Of a stretch of DNA of 54,620 nucleotides, positions 36,321 to 45,279 are shown one piece after another (the stretch's first letter is position 1; every line of letters starts with the position of its first letter). Source of the DNA: a virus; the IMG/VR virus record IMGVR_UViG_3300010885_063515, positions 1 to 54,620 of that record. One strand, written 5' to 3'. Both the position numbers and the translations under genes were made by a program. The notes beneath the pieces are model-generated. The model was given only the letters and a program-made list of their open reading frames with translations, did not search any database and was not told where the DNA came from.

Positions 36321-36846
36321 TGTTTTCCCTCTCGTTGAGCATGATCCTTCTAAGGTCAACAATCTCTCTTCGGATTGATTGCAGCTCAACCGCAAGATTT
36401 TCCGCAAGCTCGGCTATGGCTGAATTGTCCTTCTTCCCACAGCCCTCGCATGTGGGGTCGGACTCACTTGCATCTAGTCCTGGCTTTGTCTGGAATATGT
36501 CAGTGAGCCCAAGCCTCGCCTCGATGTCCCGCTCTGAGCCATCTCCCCACCCAACAACTCGATTAATAGAATTCCCCCCTGCAGTCATAACAAGAACGGG
36601 AACTCCGGTTACGCTGGCAGAAGTTGCAATGTCTGCATTCTTAATTGTGTCAACAGCAATAACCTTCAAATTGCTCTCTGCATATTTTCTTTCAATTGCT
36701 TCAATCCATGGATATGCTTTTTGACAAAAAGTACATTCAGTTGATGAGAAGTAATAAAGAACGTGCCCGTTGTGGGACTCTGAATGCAACAGCCTGTCCC
36801 ATGGTGAGAGGTGATCGTTGATCGGTGCGTCAATCGTGTGCGGCAT
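36310..36846 (-). CDS. Thioredoxin-like protein with extra CxxC and coiled coil
   Basis: Encodes 178 residues with AGGAGG 5 nt before the ATG. A thioredoxin fold is indicated by VLYYFSSTECTFC (active site C38-T-F-C41), a VIAVDT strand and the cis-proline segment TGVPVLV (P83). Residues 133-136 are a second pair, CEGC, and the C-terminal ~40 residues form a helix (AVELQSIRREIVDLRRIM), perhaps for oligomerisation. It would exchange disulfides in the cytoplasm. It lies directly downstream of a gene for a fibre with 25 cysteines, which makes a link to that protein's folding or to reduction in the neighbouring cassette reasonable, though unproven. Confidence 0.78.
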   Translation of the reverse strand: MPHTIDAPINDHLSPWDRLLHSESHNGHVLYYFSSTECTFCQKAYPWIEAIERKYAESNLKVIAVDTIKNADIATSASVTGVPVLVMTAGGNSINRVVGWGDGSERDIEARLGLTDIFQTKPGLDASESDPTCEGCGKKDNSAIAELAENLAVELQSIRREIVDLRRIMLNERENNGG

Positions 36847-36871
36847 GATGCCTCCTAGCTACTGGTTGCCC

Positions 36872-38383
36872 CTATCCAACGATAATTCCTACGCTATCGC
36901 CTGAGGCAATGTAGCTAGTATACCAGTAGTCTATCTGTTGCGTCTCTCCTGGGTTTTGGTCCCCAAGCGGGGCAACCCCCATCCCGTGACCAACCGAGGA
37001 GAGGTAGTCTGTCTGGCCAGAGGCTTGAGATCCCGACGTCGCAGCGGATGTCGTCCACGCGGCATCGGTATACACCGTAGCGGTGTACGAGCCACCAACC
37101 GTGACTGCCTTGACAGATCCCCATGTTTGAGTTGAAGATGTGCTGTCATAGAGAGCAGCTGAGGTGTAGTGGTTTACCCTGGAACCAGAGGCAATCCTGT
37201 CCACCTTCAGGTAGTACCTGTACTGATAGGCTGGAACTGTTGACAGGCATGAATCGTAGCAGTCCACCCCACTTGTCGGAACGCATGTCCCGCATGCATT
37301 TGTATTGCCTCCGCCTGCAGTGCAAGTGCACGCTCGTGTATACTCTTTTCCAGTTGTTCCACAAGATACACAGGAATAGCTTGCGGCGGCGCACGTAACG
37401 TTTCCGCAAACAAAATTTGAAGCAGCTGTTGCAGTGCATCCCGTTGCGCAAGTTCCAACCGAGTACGTTGCAGCAAGGCATCGGTATCTCTGCGTAGGGT
37501 TTCCCCCGCTGGCGTAATTTCCACCGCTCGCATAATTACCGCCAGCAGATTTCACATTGCCACCGCTTGCATAAGTACCGCCACCCTTTGGCGTCCCGCC
37601 TCCGGATTGGTTTCCACCGCCCTTAACATTTCCAGGACTCGGAGAAAATTTTGCAGCCCCACCAAACGCAAATCCATTTTGCACTGTGCTTGGAGCATTA
37701 TAATTGAGAGCATTGTAGGTTATTGTATTATATGTCAACGGATTATAGTTAGTTGCGTTGTACGTAGTAGCGTTGTAGTTAATTGTATTATAATTAGTTG
37801 TTGAGTACGTCACATACGGGTCGCATGTTTCTGCGCTATTTCCGGTAAGCTGAGCGCAATTTGCATCACCACACACTCTGGCAGTTTCACTTGCCGTTCC
37901 AATTGACCTTGTTGGCGTTGCTCCCGAACAAGAACACGTTCCGTGGGTTGTTGTGGTGCAGCCGCATGCGACTGTGCCGACATAGTTGGTGGTTTCCCCT
38001 GAGGTGTAGGTTACTGGATTAACATTTCCCCCGCCGCAGCCAACGCACGACGTGCAAGAGTAGTAACCTCCAACACAGGTTGTTCCGCTTTGATATCTTT
38101 CACCATATACATAAGCAATCCAATAATTGCTTGCATCTTTTACCCAAAACGCGGCCCCAACACCATTTCCTAGCGTCGCCCCAACCCCGGTCTCAACGCC
38201 AACTTCTGCGTCTGAGTTTGGGATAACGCACCACGCAACGTCAGATGCCTGCGTGTTGTTTGCCGCATTGGTAGAAATGTTCCACTGGGTGGCGTTTTGC
38301 CACGCAAGATTACCTGTGTCAGTTGAACCAAGAGTTCCTTGGCTTGTATTTGCCCTGTTAAATGTATCGGATACCGTTGCCAT
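36872..38383 (-). CDS. Cys-rich fibre-like protein with Tyr-Asn pentapeptide repeats
   Basis: Encodes 503 residues, with a TAATG overlap with the upstream fibre gene. Residues ~1-80 look like a LamG-type beta domain (DTFNRANTSQGTLGSTDTGN, then AAFWVKDASNYWIAYVYG). Residues ~85-185 and ~290-390 are Cys-rich, with 25 Cys in total (for example CTSCVGCGGGN). Residues ~190-230 are seven x-[NT]-Y-N-x repeats, followed by a Gly/Asn region (NYASGGNYASGGN). The C-terminal ~120 residues are beta-rich (VNHYTSAALYDS, GSYTATVYTDAAW). Many disulfides are possible outside the cell, or metal binding. It is probably displayed on the tail, from its place in the fibre operon. Confidence 0.68.
   Translation of the reverse strand: MATVSDTFNRANTSQGTLGSTDTGNLAWQNATQWNISTNAANNTQASDVAWCVIPNSDAEVGVETGVGATLGNGVGAAFWVKDASNYWIAYVYGERYQSGTTCVGGYYSCTSCVGCGGGNVNPVTYTSGETTNYVGTVACGCTTTTHGTCSCSGATPTRSIGTASETARVCGDANCAQLTGNSAETCDPYVTYSTTNYNTINYNATTYNATNYNPLTYNTITYNALNYNAPSTVQNGFAFGGAAKFSPSPGNVKGGGNQSGGGTPKGGGTYASGGNVKSAGGNYASGGNYASGGNPTQRYRCLAATYSVGTCATGCTATAASNFVCGNVTCAAASYSCVSCGTTGKEYTRACTCTAGGGNTNACGTCVPTSGVDCYDSCLSTVPAYQYRYYLKVDRIASGSRVNHYTSAALYDSTSSTQTWGSVKAVTVGGSYTATVYTDAAWTTSAATSGSQASGQTDYLSSVGHGMGVAPLGDQNPGETQQIDYWYTSYIASGDSVGIIVG
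37695..37814 (-). repeat. Tandem 15-bp repeats encoding Tyr-Asn pentapeptides
   Basis: Eight consecutive 15-bp units, each roughly GxATTATAxxTxxxx on the plus strand, encode the pattern x-[NT]-Y-N-x on the minus strand; the unit at 37800-37814 is degenerate. Periodicity is exact, without spacers. Confidence 0.85.
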
Positions 38384-39777
38384 TAGTAGGTGGCCTCCAC
38401 GGTGACTGAAAGATCTGCACCTGAAGTTCCAGCGCTTACAATCTCAACTTGCAATATGTCGCCAATCGCAAGCGACGTTACCGTGCTTAGGGATGTGGTG
38501 ACCACCGCCGCCCCCACGGTGGCGCTTGTATTGCCGTTGGTAGAGCCGTTTTTTACAAGGCGATAGGTCACGCCAGAGCCGCCACCAGCGTAGGCTCGAG
38601 CGTTTACTAGCGTACAGGCGATTGGGGAGATAAACCTTGGCTGCTTAACTCCAGCTGTCAAGGTTCCAGAGATGTGGAATGAAATTGGCATGTAAAGCGT
38701 TTGAAGCTTGGTGTAATGAGCAGAGCTCATGGAGCCAGCAGCCGACCCTGTTGCCGCAGAGATTGAAAGCGTGTTCCCAGACTTTGAGAGTGGTGCGGTC
38801 GTCGTAATGGTTGAGACACCAGTGAACTGCGTCCAAACAATTGCGTCGGTTCCAATGCGAATTGCGCGAGTTGGGGTTGTTGCCGTCCCGACTGAGTTCA
38901 TGATCCAGCCCTGACCAACGTTAGTTGTCCCGTGGGTGATGAACGTAAAGTCTCCTGGGAAAACCTCTCCAGCAATTGAGTTGTCAAAGTCAGTCGCTCG
39001 GGTAAGCACCCAAGGGGCGCTTCCGCTACCAATGGCAGTCACGGTATAAATACCGTTCTGCGTGGTCGTTGCCTGATCCTTTACAAGGATACGGTCGTCT
39101 ACGGCTGCTGCAACGGAGTCAACCGTTAGTGCAACGTTGGTCGTAGAGGTCAGCGTTGCTCCTACGCCAGTACCCTGGCTTGCGTCTGCAGAACCAGCCG
39201 CGTAGGTTGCGGTGAGAGCAGCAGTAGTTGCTAGTTTCACCGATGCGTGTGTGTTCACTCCAGCCGTAACGTTATCCACGTATGCCTTTGTCGCTGCGTG
39301 GCTTGCTGAGGTTGGAGTTCCAACAGTGACTAGGTTTGCTGAGAAGTTTCCGCTTGCATCACGAGCCACAATTGCGCTGGCAGTGTTTGCCGAGGTTGCT
39401 GTGGTCTGGGCATTGAGGACAGTCAGCGTATTGCTATTTCCGTCAATCGTCTTGCCTGTCAGGGTCTGGGTATTTGTCGTGCCGACTATCGCCCCGGTAG
39501 CACCATGGGTAGCGGTGAGCCCAGCATGGGTGCTGACCTTGGTCGTTGCATCCGAAGCCGCAGATGAGATGGCATCCGACTCAGCGGTGTCGGCTTTTGC
39601 CTGGGCCCCGTCTGGGCTTTCGGTTGAGAAGGGGAGCGACGACCACGCAGTGCTGCCAGTTCCAATCTTGAACTGCTTGTTGGTGCTGTCGTAGCCAATC
39701 TCGCCAGCCGCAAGGGTTGGGTTGACCGAGGCCCAGTTGGCCGCAGTGTCCCTTCTTGGCTTAATGATGTTTGCCAT
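38383..39777 (-). CDS. Tail fibre protein, module-sharing copy 1
   Basis: Encodes 464 residues. Residues 1-50 contain the attachment-type N-terminus common to phage fibres (KPRRDTAANWASVNPTLAAG, then GEIGYDSTNKQFKIGTG). About 80-150 is an Ala/Ser/Thr-rich shaft. About 160-320 is a module with KAYVDNVTAGVN, DRILVKDQ, NGIYTVTAIG and WTQFTG that also occurs in the two fibres upstream. The C-terminal ~90 residues form a beta tip (LYMPISFHISGTLTAG). It overlaps both neighbours by TAATG, which implies coupled translation in a fibre operon. Receptor is not known. Confidence 0.75.
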   Translation of the reverse strand: MANIIKPRRDTAANWASVNPTLAAGEIGYDSTNKQFKIGTGSTAWSSLPFSTESPDGAQAKADTAESDAISSAASDATTKVSTHAGLTATHGATGAIVGTTNTQTLTGKTIDGNSNTLTVLNAQTTATSANTASAIVARDASGNFSANLVTVGTPTSASHAATKAYVDNVTAGVNTHASVKLATTAALTATYAAGSADASQGTGVGATLTSTTNVALTVDSVAAAVDDRILVKDQATTTQNGIYTVTAIGSGSAPWVLTRATDFDNSIAGEVFPGDFTFITHGTTNVGQGWIMNSVGTATTPTRAIRIGTDAIVWTQFTGVSTITTTAPLSKSGNTLSISAATGSAAGSMSSAHYTKLQTLYMPISFHISGTLTAGVKQPRFISPIACTLVNARAYAGGGSGVTYRLVKNGSTNGNTSATVGAAVVTTSLSTVTSLAIGDILQVEIVSAGTSGADLSVTVEATY

Positions 39778-42700
39778 TACGCGCTCCCGCCGTCAATTGT
39801 CTCGTTGGCTATGCTCAAAGTATACCAGGAAACATTTGTTCCGTTTGTTGTCAAAAGTTTTCCGCTGTTGCTTGCCTGAGAGGGTAGCAGGGCATTTATT
39901 GCTCCGGTTGCGGTGGTCTGACCTGTGCCGCCGTAAGCAATGCCCACCGCTGATCCCTGCCATGTGCCAGTCCCAATCGTTCCAACGCTTGTTAGCGATG
40001 ATGATGTTACGCCAGAACCTAGTGCATTAACAGATAATACTTGCGCCCCATCAATTTTAAAGACAGATCCGCTTGGCAGCTCAATTGAAGAAGGGGAAAT
40101 TGTCGCAGCGATTGTTTCGCTGGAAGTGCTATTTCCCGTAACTGCAATTTCTAGCTTTGCGCCGTATGCAGAATTTGTAAAGTTCTGCGTTGCCTTTCCC
40201 CTTACCTCAATTGAGTGACCGCTAGCAAATGTGCTAGCGCCATATCCAATCATGGTAATTTTCCCGATACCGTCTCCTGACTGTATTGCGGATTGCGAAG
40301 CGCCAGTTCCCCTAGAGGAACGAAGTGCTATTTCACTATCAGATCCGGTTCCGTAAGAATCAATAACGATCACATTGTCTTGGGAATTATTTCCCACAAG
40401 ATGGATTGATGCGGTTGTGTCGTACTCAAGCAGGGAGGCCGGGGATGAAGGGTTGTTGTCAATCAGGAGCTTTCCGGTAACTGATGGGTTTTCAGCTGCA
40501 GCATACGATGGGGAAACCCATCCGAGGCCGTTGGCGTTGCTATACACCGACATGAGAATTGTTCCATCATTGCCCGGTGTCAAGGTTGAAGGAACGCTAT
40601 CCGCTGTTGCGGTAATTATTGCCCCTTTTCCTGTGAGCAGGCTTTTTGCAGTCTTAGTGTCTGCGTGGTCGTATGTGCTCTTTATTGCCAAGGAGCTTGC
40701 GGCAACAGTCTGAGAGCTACTGCTGGTTGAGTCGCTAAGTTTTACCGCAACATTTCCGCCAACAAACTCAAGACCTGTTCCAATTGAAACATTTATTGTA
40801 TTTCCTGTTGCGTCTATTCCGTCACCAGAGAGAAATGTTGCCGATCCAGTGAATTGATACCATGTTAAATCGCTTGTCCCTATAATATGATTTCCTTCGT
40901 CATCCTCGCCTACGGATGCAAGAATAAATCCCTGAAATGCATTTGCTACTCCGTATCCTGGAAGAGTGAAAACAGCATCCCCTGAGGCTATCTGCCCGGC
41001 TATTCTATTGTTTGCATCAGTTGATCTTGTTAATAGCCAGGTTGAACCAGCTGATCCAGCATTTGTAACAACATAAATTCCGTTTTTGGTTTGATCAGCC
41101 TGGTTTTTTACAAGCACTCTTTTTCCTGCTGAAGGATTTCCACCATCAATAATAAGTGCCCCATTTGTTGTTCCGGCCAATGTGGCGCCAATGCCGTACC
41201 CTCCATCGGCACCTATTGTCCCAGGGGTGTACGAAGGAGAGTTTGGAAGTATCGCAGCCGTTGCATAGTGCACCGATGAATGCCAATTCATACCAGCAAT
41301 GAGGGTGTCGGCATAGTTTTTTGTTGCAATGGTGGATGTATCAACGCTAAGAGTTGCAGACCCGCTTGAAGCGCCGCCAGTAAGCCCTGTCCCGGCAACA
41401 ACATCGGTGATGTCACCTGTTGGGGTCACCCACGAAAGAACGCCAGAACCGTCTGTCGCAAGGACCTGATCTGCAGTACCATCGGTATCTGGAAGTGTGA
41501 GCGTGACGTTGGATGCAAGGGTTGCTGGAGATTTAAGCGCAACATAGTTGCTGCTGTCCAGGTCGCCAAGCCTGACCTCTCCCTGTGCGTTGACAGTAAG
41601 CTGCGTTGCTGTTGCAGAGCCAATATTTGGAGTTACAAGCGTTGGGCTGGTGGCACGGACGCTTGCCCCAGTGCCTGTTGCTGTTGAGCCGCCAAGGAAA
41701 TACACGCCCCACGAGGCAGCGGTTGTTCCGCTTGCGGTCACGCAAATAAACTCCGCTGCCTGTCCCGATGCAAGCGTCGCAACAAGATTCCCTCCACTGG
41801 AGTTTACTGTTACGGCTCCAGTGCTATCGTTGCGAATCCAAAGCCAAGAACCAAGATACGAAGTATCCAAGACAATTGTATGCGTTGTTGATCCAATTAT
41901 CCTGACATGCGCATCAAGAGTGCTGCTTACGGATGTACTTCCAGCGCTTGCAGTAATTACGGAGGGCGTGATAATGATTGCGTCAGAAAATGTTGCCCTA
42001 GATGAAAAAGTTGGAGCAGCAATAGAGGGACTGCTGCTAAGCACTACTGCGCTACTCCCCGTTACTCCGTTGCCTGAAATAAAACGCGAACTCCACGAGG
42101 CAGCCGTTGTTCCCGATGCGAGAATGCAAGTAATTATGTATACATATCCAGTTGGAACAGACTGAACGGTATTTGCTCCAGATGATTGGACTGTAATAGT
42201 TACACTGGAGTTGTTAACAATCCAGAAACTTTGCCCAAGAGTGCTGGCAACTGGCAATTGCACAATTTGCCCGCTGGTTGATCCAGTAAAGTATTGATAA
42301 TAGCCTGATGTGCTTGTAAGCGTAAGCGTTGAGGCGGACGTGACAGTTGTGGCATATCCAAGTTTAGGATTGTCAATAACTGGAAGCGAAAGCGTTGGTC
42401 CAGTTCCAAATACCAGCAAGCCAGATCCAGTCTCGTCTGAAACAACTCCAGCAAGTTCTGCGGATGTAGTAGAAGCAAACGAAGACAGCTTATCGGTCTT
42501 GCGAGCAACAACAGTGGTGTCAATTGCCACATCGTCAGCATTGACGGTAATGCCTGTTCCCGCACCTACGGTGAGGGTGGCAGACCCAGAAGTTGCGCCG
42601 CCCGTTAGACCAGCACCAGCAACGACATCAGTGATGTCTCCTGCTCCGCCACCGCTAGCACCAAGGTCAACCCAGGCACCGTTTACTCGTGCGTATACGA

Positions 42701-42797
42701 TGTGATCCGTGGTGTTGTAGTAGATATCCCCGTTTGCTGGGGACGACGGGGCGCTGGCGTAATTAGGTAGATTTGTCTTATTTAGTAACTTAGGCAC
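39777..42797 (-). CDS. Tail fibre protein, module-sharing copy 2 (long)
   Basis: Encodes 1,006 residues from a GTG with GGAGG upstream. The N-terminus (LPNYASAPSSPANGDIYYNT) is a fibre attachment motif with a GDITDVVAGAGLTGG repeat that recurs near residue 460. The middle has low-complexity beta repeats with SGTTAASW motifs. The shared module (MNWHSSVHYATAAILPN, KRVLVKNQADQTKNGIYVV, WYQFTG) lies near 490-660. The C-terminus has SLTSVGTIGTGTWQGS and ends in SLLSIANE-like tip residues. It is the largest fibre of the leftward set. No S74 chaperone or lyase motif was seen. Confidence 0.75.
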   Translation of the reverse strand: MPKLLNKTNLPNYASAPSSPANGDIYYNTTDHIVYARVNGAWVDLGASGGGAGDITDVVAGAGLTGGATSGSATLTVGAGTGITVNADDVAIDTTVVARKTDKLSSFASTTSAELAGVVSDETGSGLLVFGTGPTLSLPVIDNPKLGYATTVTSASTLTLTSTSGYYQYFTGSTSGQIVQLPVASTLGQSFWIVNNSSVTITVQSSGANTVQSVPTGYVYIITCILASGTTAASWSSRFISGNGVTGSSAVVLSSSPSIAAPTFSSRATFSDAIIITPSVITASAGSTSVSSTLDAHVRIIGSTTHTIVLDTSYLGSWLWIRNDSTGAVTVNSSGGNLVATLASGQAAEFICVTASGTTAASWGVYFLGGSTATGTGASVRATSPTLVTPNIGSATATQLTVNAQGEVRLGDLDSSNYVALKSPATLASNVTLTLPDTDGTADQVLATDGSGVLSWVTPTGDITDVVAGTGLTGGASSGSATLSVDTSTIATKNYADTLIAGMNWHSSVHYATAAILPNSPSYTPGTIGADGGYGIGATLAGTTNGALIIDGGNPSAGKRVLVKNQADQTKNGIYVVTNAGSAGSTWLLTRSTDANNRIAGQIASGDAVFTLPGYGVANAFQGFILASVGEDDEGNHIIGTSDLTWYQFTGSATFLSGDGIDATGNTINVSIGTGLEFVGGNVAVKLSDSTSSSSQTVAASSLAIKSTYDHADTKTAKSLLTGKGAIITATADSVPSTLTPGNDGTILMSVYSNANGLGWVSPSYAAAENPSVTGKLLIDNNPSSPASLLEYDTTASIHLVGNNSQDNVIVIDSYGTGSDSEIALRSSRGTGASQSAIQSGDGIGKITMIGYGASTFASGHSIEVRGKATQNFTNSAYGAKLEIAVTGNSTSSETIAATISPSSIELPSGSVFKIDGAQVLSVNALGSGVTSSSLTSVGTIGTGTWQGSAVGIAYGGTGQTTATGAINALLPSQASNSGKLLTTNGTNVSWYTLSIANETIDGGSA

Positions 42798-42817
42798 GGG
42801 TTACCTCCATGGGGAGT

Positions 42818-44584
42818 TTACCCGATTATAACAACCCTGTACTGGTTGGTTGTAGGCGCAGCGGAGAACACGAAGTCAGTTGTGTCCACGGTTGCATGAA
42901 CGATGTCAGGATAGACCTTCTGGTACGGGCTGGCGACCTCATACGCCTCAACGGCCACATCCAGGGTGTTGAAGTTGTGGGTTACCGTAATGGTTGTCGC
43001 GGAGTTATCCCCGATAGTTGCCGCGTACTTTCGCGTGCCGCCAAGGGCCGCAAGTGCTGCTGCTGCCGTCGTCTGACCAGTACCACCGTTTGTAATGGCA
43101 AGGGCGCCAGTGACCGCAGATGCGGAGCTGACGTCAACTGCGCCAAACGCAGGTGCGCCGCCGCCGCTTGGGACACGAAGAACCTGATTGGCAGTTCCCG
43201 CAGTCGTCGCGGCAAGTGCGCCAGTTCCTGCGCCAATGATGACGCCGTTGCTGGTAAGTGTCGTTGCACCAGTACCGCCGTTGGCAACTGGGAGCGTGCC
43301 GCTTACTTCAGTTGTAAGCGAGACGGTGCTTCCCGTTGTCAGCGCATCAGTTCCGCCTGTGGACTTAACGATACCAGCGGTAAACGTTGCTGCACCAGTA
43401 CCGCCGCGAGCAACACCGAGGGTGCCGCTTGTAAGCTTATCGGTGCTGTGGCTTGGGATGTCCGAAGCGACAAGCGCTCGGAACGATGGGGCGGAGGGCC
43501 CGCCAGTTGCTGGCCCTGCGAAGACGGTGTTATCAGAAGCGGTTGTTGCTCCAGTACCGCCCTTGGCAACTGGAAGAGTTCCAGTTACTGTTGAGGTTGA
43601 GACATCAACAGCGCTGGTTGCAAGCTTTGCTGCAGTAATCCCAGCGTCCTTGACGCGAAGGGTGTCAGAGGAAATCTCAATGGTTGAGTCATCAACGTTG
43701 ACCGCAAGGTCAGTTCCAGTGAGGGTAAGTCCAGCTCCGCCCGTAATTGAGCCAGAACCAGAGAACTGCGTAAATACAAGTGCAGTAGTGCCAAGCGTAA
43801 TTGGGTTGTCGGTAGTAATAACCCAACCAGTGTTTCCGTTGGCGGTTCCCTCTTCAACGAAGGTGAAGAGCCCTGCGGTTACCTCTACGCTTGCGTCGGC
43901 ATCGGTTGCACGAACTGCAGCACCAGAAGACTGGACAACGTAGATACCGTTTTCGGAACCAGTTGACTGATTCTTAACAAGGACGCGGTTGCCAGTGGCA
44001 AGCGTAATCCCGTCAATTACATCTCCGTTTTCAAGGGCGGTGGACAGTGCGACGTTTGCAGTCGTGGCGACTCGTACGGACGCCTTAACATCAAGGCCAG
44101 ATGCCACCCCGTCAACGTACGCCTTGGTTGCTGCGTCGGTTGCGTTAGTGACAGATCCCGAGATGCTTACGCTGGTTGCGCTAACGGTTCCGGCGGTAAA
44201 GTTTCCAGAAGCGTCGCGCTTAACAATCGTGCTTGCGGTGTTGGCATCAGTTGCGTTATTAACAAGCGTATAGTGAGCAGCGGACATTGAGCCAGCTGCG
44301 GCGCCGCTTGCGGCGGAAATAGAAATGGTGACGGTTCCGCCCGAAGTGGACTTCTGGATTGGCCCAGTTACATCGATGCCGTCAATGGAGCCGACAGCCT
44401 CCCAGGTAGCGCCGTTGTAGACCAATAGGCCGACAGCACCGTCGTTGGAGTCTGAGTTGTAGTAGATTTGACCGGTAGTAGGACTTGCAGGTGGGGTCGC
44501 AAGAACCTGAATGACAGCATTGCGTAGCTCATTCTTATTGAGGTCTAGGTAGCTTCTTAGGTCTAGATGCGTCAGTATCTTCAC
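42818..44584 (-). CDS. Tail fibre protein, module-sharing copy 3
   Basis: Encodes 588 residues from a GTG with GAGGAG upstream. The N-terminus LDLRSYLDLNKNELRNAVIQ is followed by ATPPASPTTGQIYYNSDSN, a phage fibre attachment element. The shared module (KAYVDGVASGLDVKASV, NRVLVKNQ, NGIYVVQSSG, VFTQFSG) lies at ~150-275. The rest is shaft with GTLPVAKGGTGATT-type repeats, known from many tail fibres. The C-terminal ~50 residues (ATTITVTHNFNTLDVAVEAY) are a beta tip similar to the protein encoded next upstream. It is the first fibre of the operon in transcription order. Confidence 0.75.
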   Translation of the reverse strand: MKILTHLDLRSYLDLNKNELRNAVIQVLATPPASPTTGQIYYNSDSNDGAVGLLVYNGATWEAVGSIDGIDVTGPIQKSTSGGTVTISISAASGAAAGSMSAAHYTLVNNATDANTASTIVKRDASGNFTAGTVSATSVSISGSVTNATDAATKAYVDGVASGLDVKASVRVATTANVALSTALENGDVIDGITLATGNRVLVKNQSTGSENGIYVVQSSGAAVRATDADASVEVTAGLFTFVEEGTANGNTGWVITTDNPITLGTTALVFTQFSGSGSITGGAGLTLTGTDLAVNVDDSTIEISSDTLRVKDAGITAAKLATSAVDVSTSTVTGTLPVAKGGTGATTASDNTVFAGPATGGPSAPSFRALVASDIPSHSTDKLTSGTLGVARGGTGAATFTAGIVKSTGGTDALTTGSTVSLTTEVSGTLPVANGGTGATTLTSNGVIIGAGTGALAATTAGTANQVLRVPSGGGAPAFGAVDVSSASAVTGALAITNGGTGQTTAAAALAALGGTRKYAATIGDNSATTITVTHNFNTLDVAVEAYEVASPYQKVYPDIVHATVDTTDFVFSAAPTTNQYRVVIIG

Positions 44585-44594
44585 GATGTACTCC

Positions 44595-44888
44595 TCAATT
44601 CAGGTATGCGTAACCGCCAAATGCGCTTACGAATGACACTGTAATAGCGTTATCGGAGACATACAATACCTCTCCGATCTGGACATTCCCCCCGCTGTCT
44701 ACAATTGTTACAGCAGGACGGCAGTTAAGGTTGTGGACAATGCTCCAAGTGTTTGATGGGCTAGCTTGATTGTGGGTATACGTTGCGTGGGCGTTATCTG
44801 GCGAAAATCCAGCTGCAATGCTGGCCACATTGCTGCTTGTGCTAACTGAAACTTGGCTTACGCTCTCCGTTACGGTTATTTCGCTCAC
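44595..44888 (-). CDS. Fibre-tip-like small protein
   Basis: Encodes 97 residues from a GTG overlapping the upstream stop (GTGA), with GAGG before it. The second half, NTWSIVHNLNCRPAVTIVDS and later strands, is the HNLN..P.V tip pattern found at the end of many phage fibres, including the end of the 588-residue fibre downstream. The first half is Ser/Thr-rich. It may be a separately encoded tip or a baseplate-side adaptor. Confidence 0.65.
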   Translation of the reverse strand: MSEITVTESVSQVSVSTSSNVASIAAGFSPDNAHATYTHNQASPSNTWSIVHNLNCRPAVTIVDSGGNVQIGEVLYVSDNAITVSFVSAFGGYAYLN

Positions 44889-45232
44889 CTTGTCACCTCG
44901 CCGGTGATATCAAACTTTCCAGAAAGAATCTTTTTGACAAATCCGCCAGACTCGATAACTTCCAGGTCGTAAACATAGCTTCCTGCCGGAATACGTGCCA
45001 TTGCAGAGGCAGAAATGCTTATGACAATTGTGCCCGCCGCACCGCCAAGGGTCAATCCGCTGCTTTGGGTCAGCGTCAAGTAAGCGCTATCCGATGAATA
45101 CGTTCTACGAACCTGCATCCTGGCGGAGTACCCGGTCAAATTGACCAAGACTGAGCTGGAATTGCGGTACGTAACGGTAGTCAAATAGTCGCTGCCCTGT
45201 TCCGCGGTGATGTCATAGATGGAAAGTGCCAT
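44885..45232 (-). CDS. Ig-like baseplate/fibre adaptor protein (BppU N-domain-like)
   Basis: Encodes 115 residues. The pattern EQGSDYLTTVTYRNSSS, VNLTGYSARMQVRR, a central strand, IPAGSYVYDLEVIE and KKILSGKFDITGEVTR is that of the N-terminal Ig-like domain found in baseplate upper proteins and many phage tail adaptors. It precedes the fibre genes in the operon, consistent with an anchor that holds fibres on the tail tip. The ribosome site is weak. The assignment is on pattern; it may also be a fibre decoration protein. Confidence 0.65.
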   Translation of the reverse strand: MALSIYDITAEQGSDYLTTVTYRNSSSVLVNLTGYSARMQVRRTYSSDSAYLTLTQSSGLTLGGAAGTIVISISASAMARIPAGSYVYDLEVIESGGFVKKILSGKFDITGEVTR

Positions 45233-45279
45233 GCCCGAATACTAGGGCAAATACGGTTAATAGGCAACGATTTTAAGTT

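Noticed and set aside
35638-36378. 246-codon rightward frame opposite DUF6065-like paralogue A
   Set aside because: The leftward frame shares conserved motifs with two paralogues and has coupled starts. The rightward frame has no known motif or operon context.
36915-36925. TGGTATACT-like promoter motif on the minus strand
   Set aside because: It codes for the YWYTS segment inside the Cys-rich fibre; a second one near 39820 codes for SWYTL inside a fibre. No gene start follows either.
37695-37814. Short regular repeats considered as a CRISPR array
   Set aside because: Units are 15 bp, contiguous and without spacers, and encode an in-frame pentapeptide repeat.
41548-42165. 205-codon rightward frame opposite the 1,006-residue fibre
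   Set aside because: Antisense of low-complexity fibre repeats; no start signals or conserved motifs.
42809-43943. Rightward frames opposite the 588-residue fibre
   Set aside because: They are rich in Ser, Cys, Arg or Val-Pro as expected for the reverse of Ala/Thr/Gly repeats, and lack ribosome sites.
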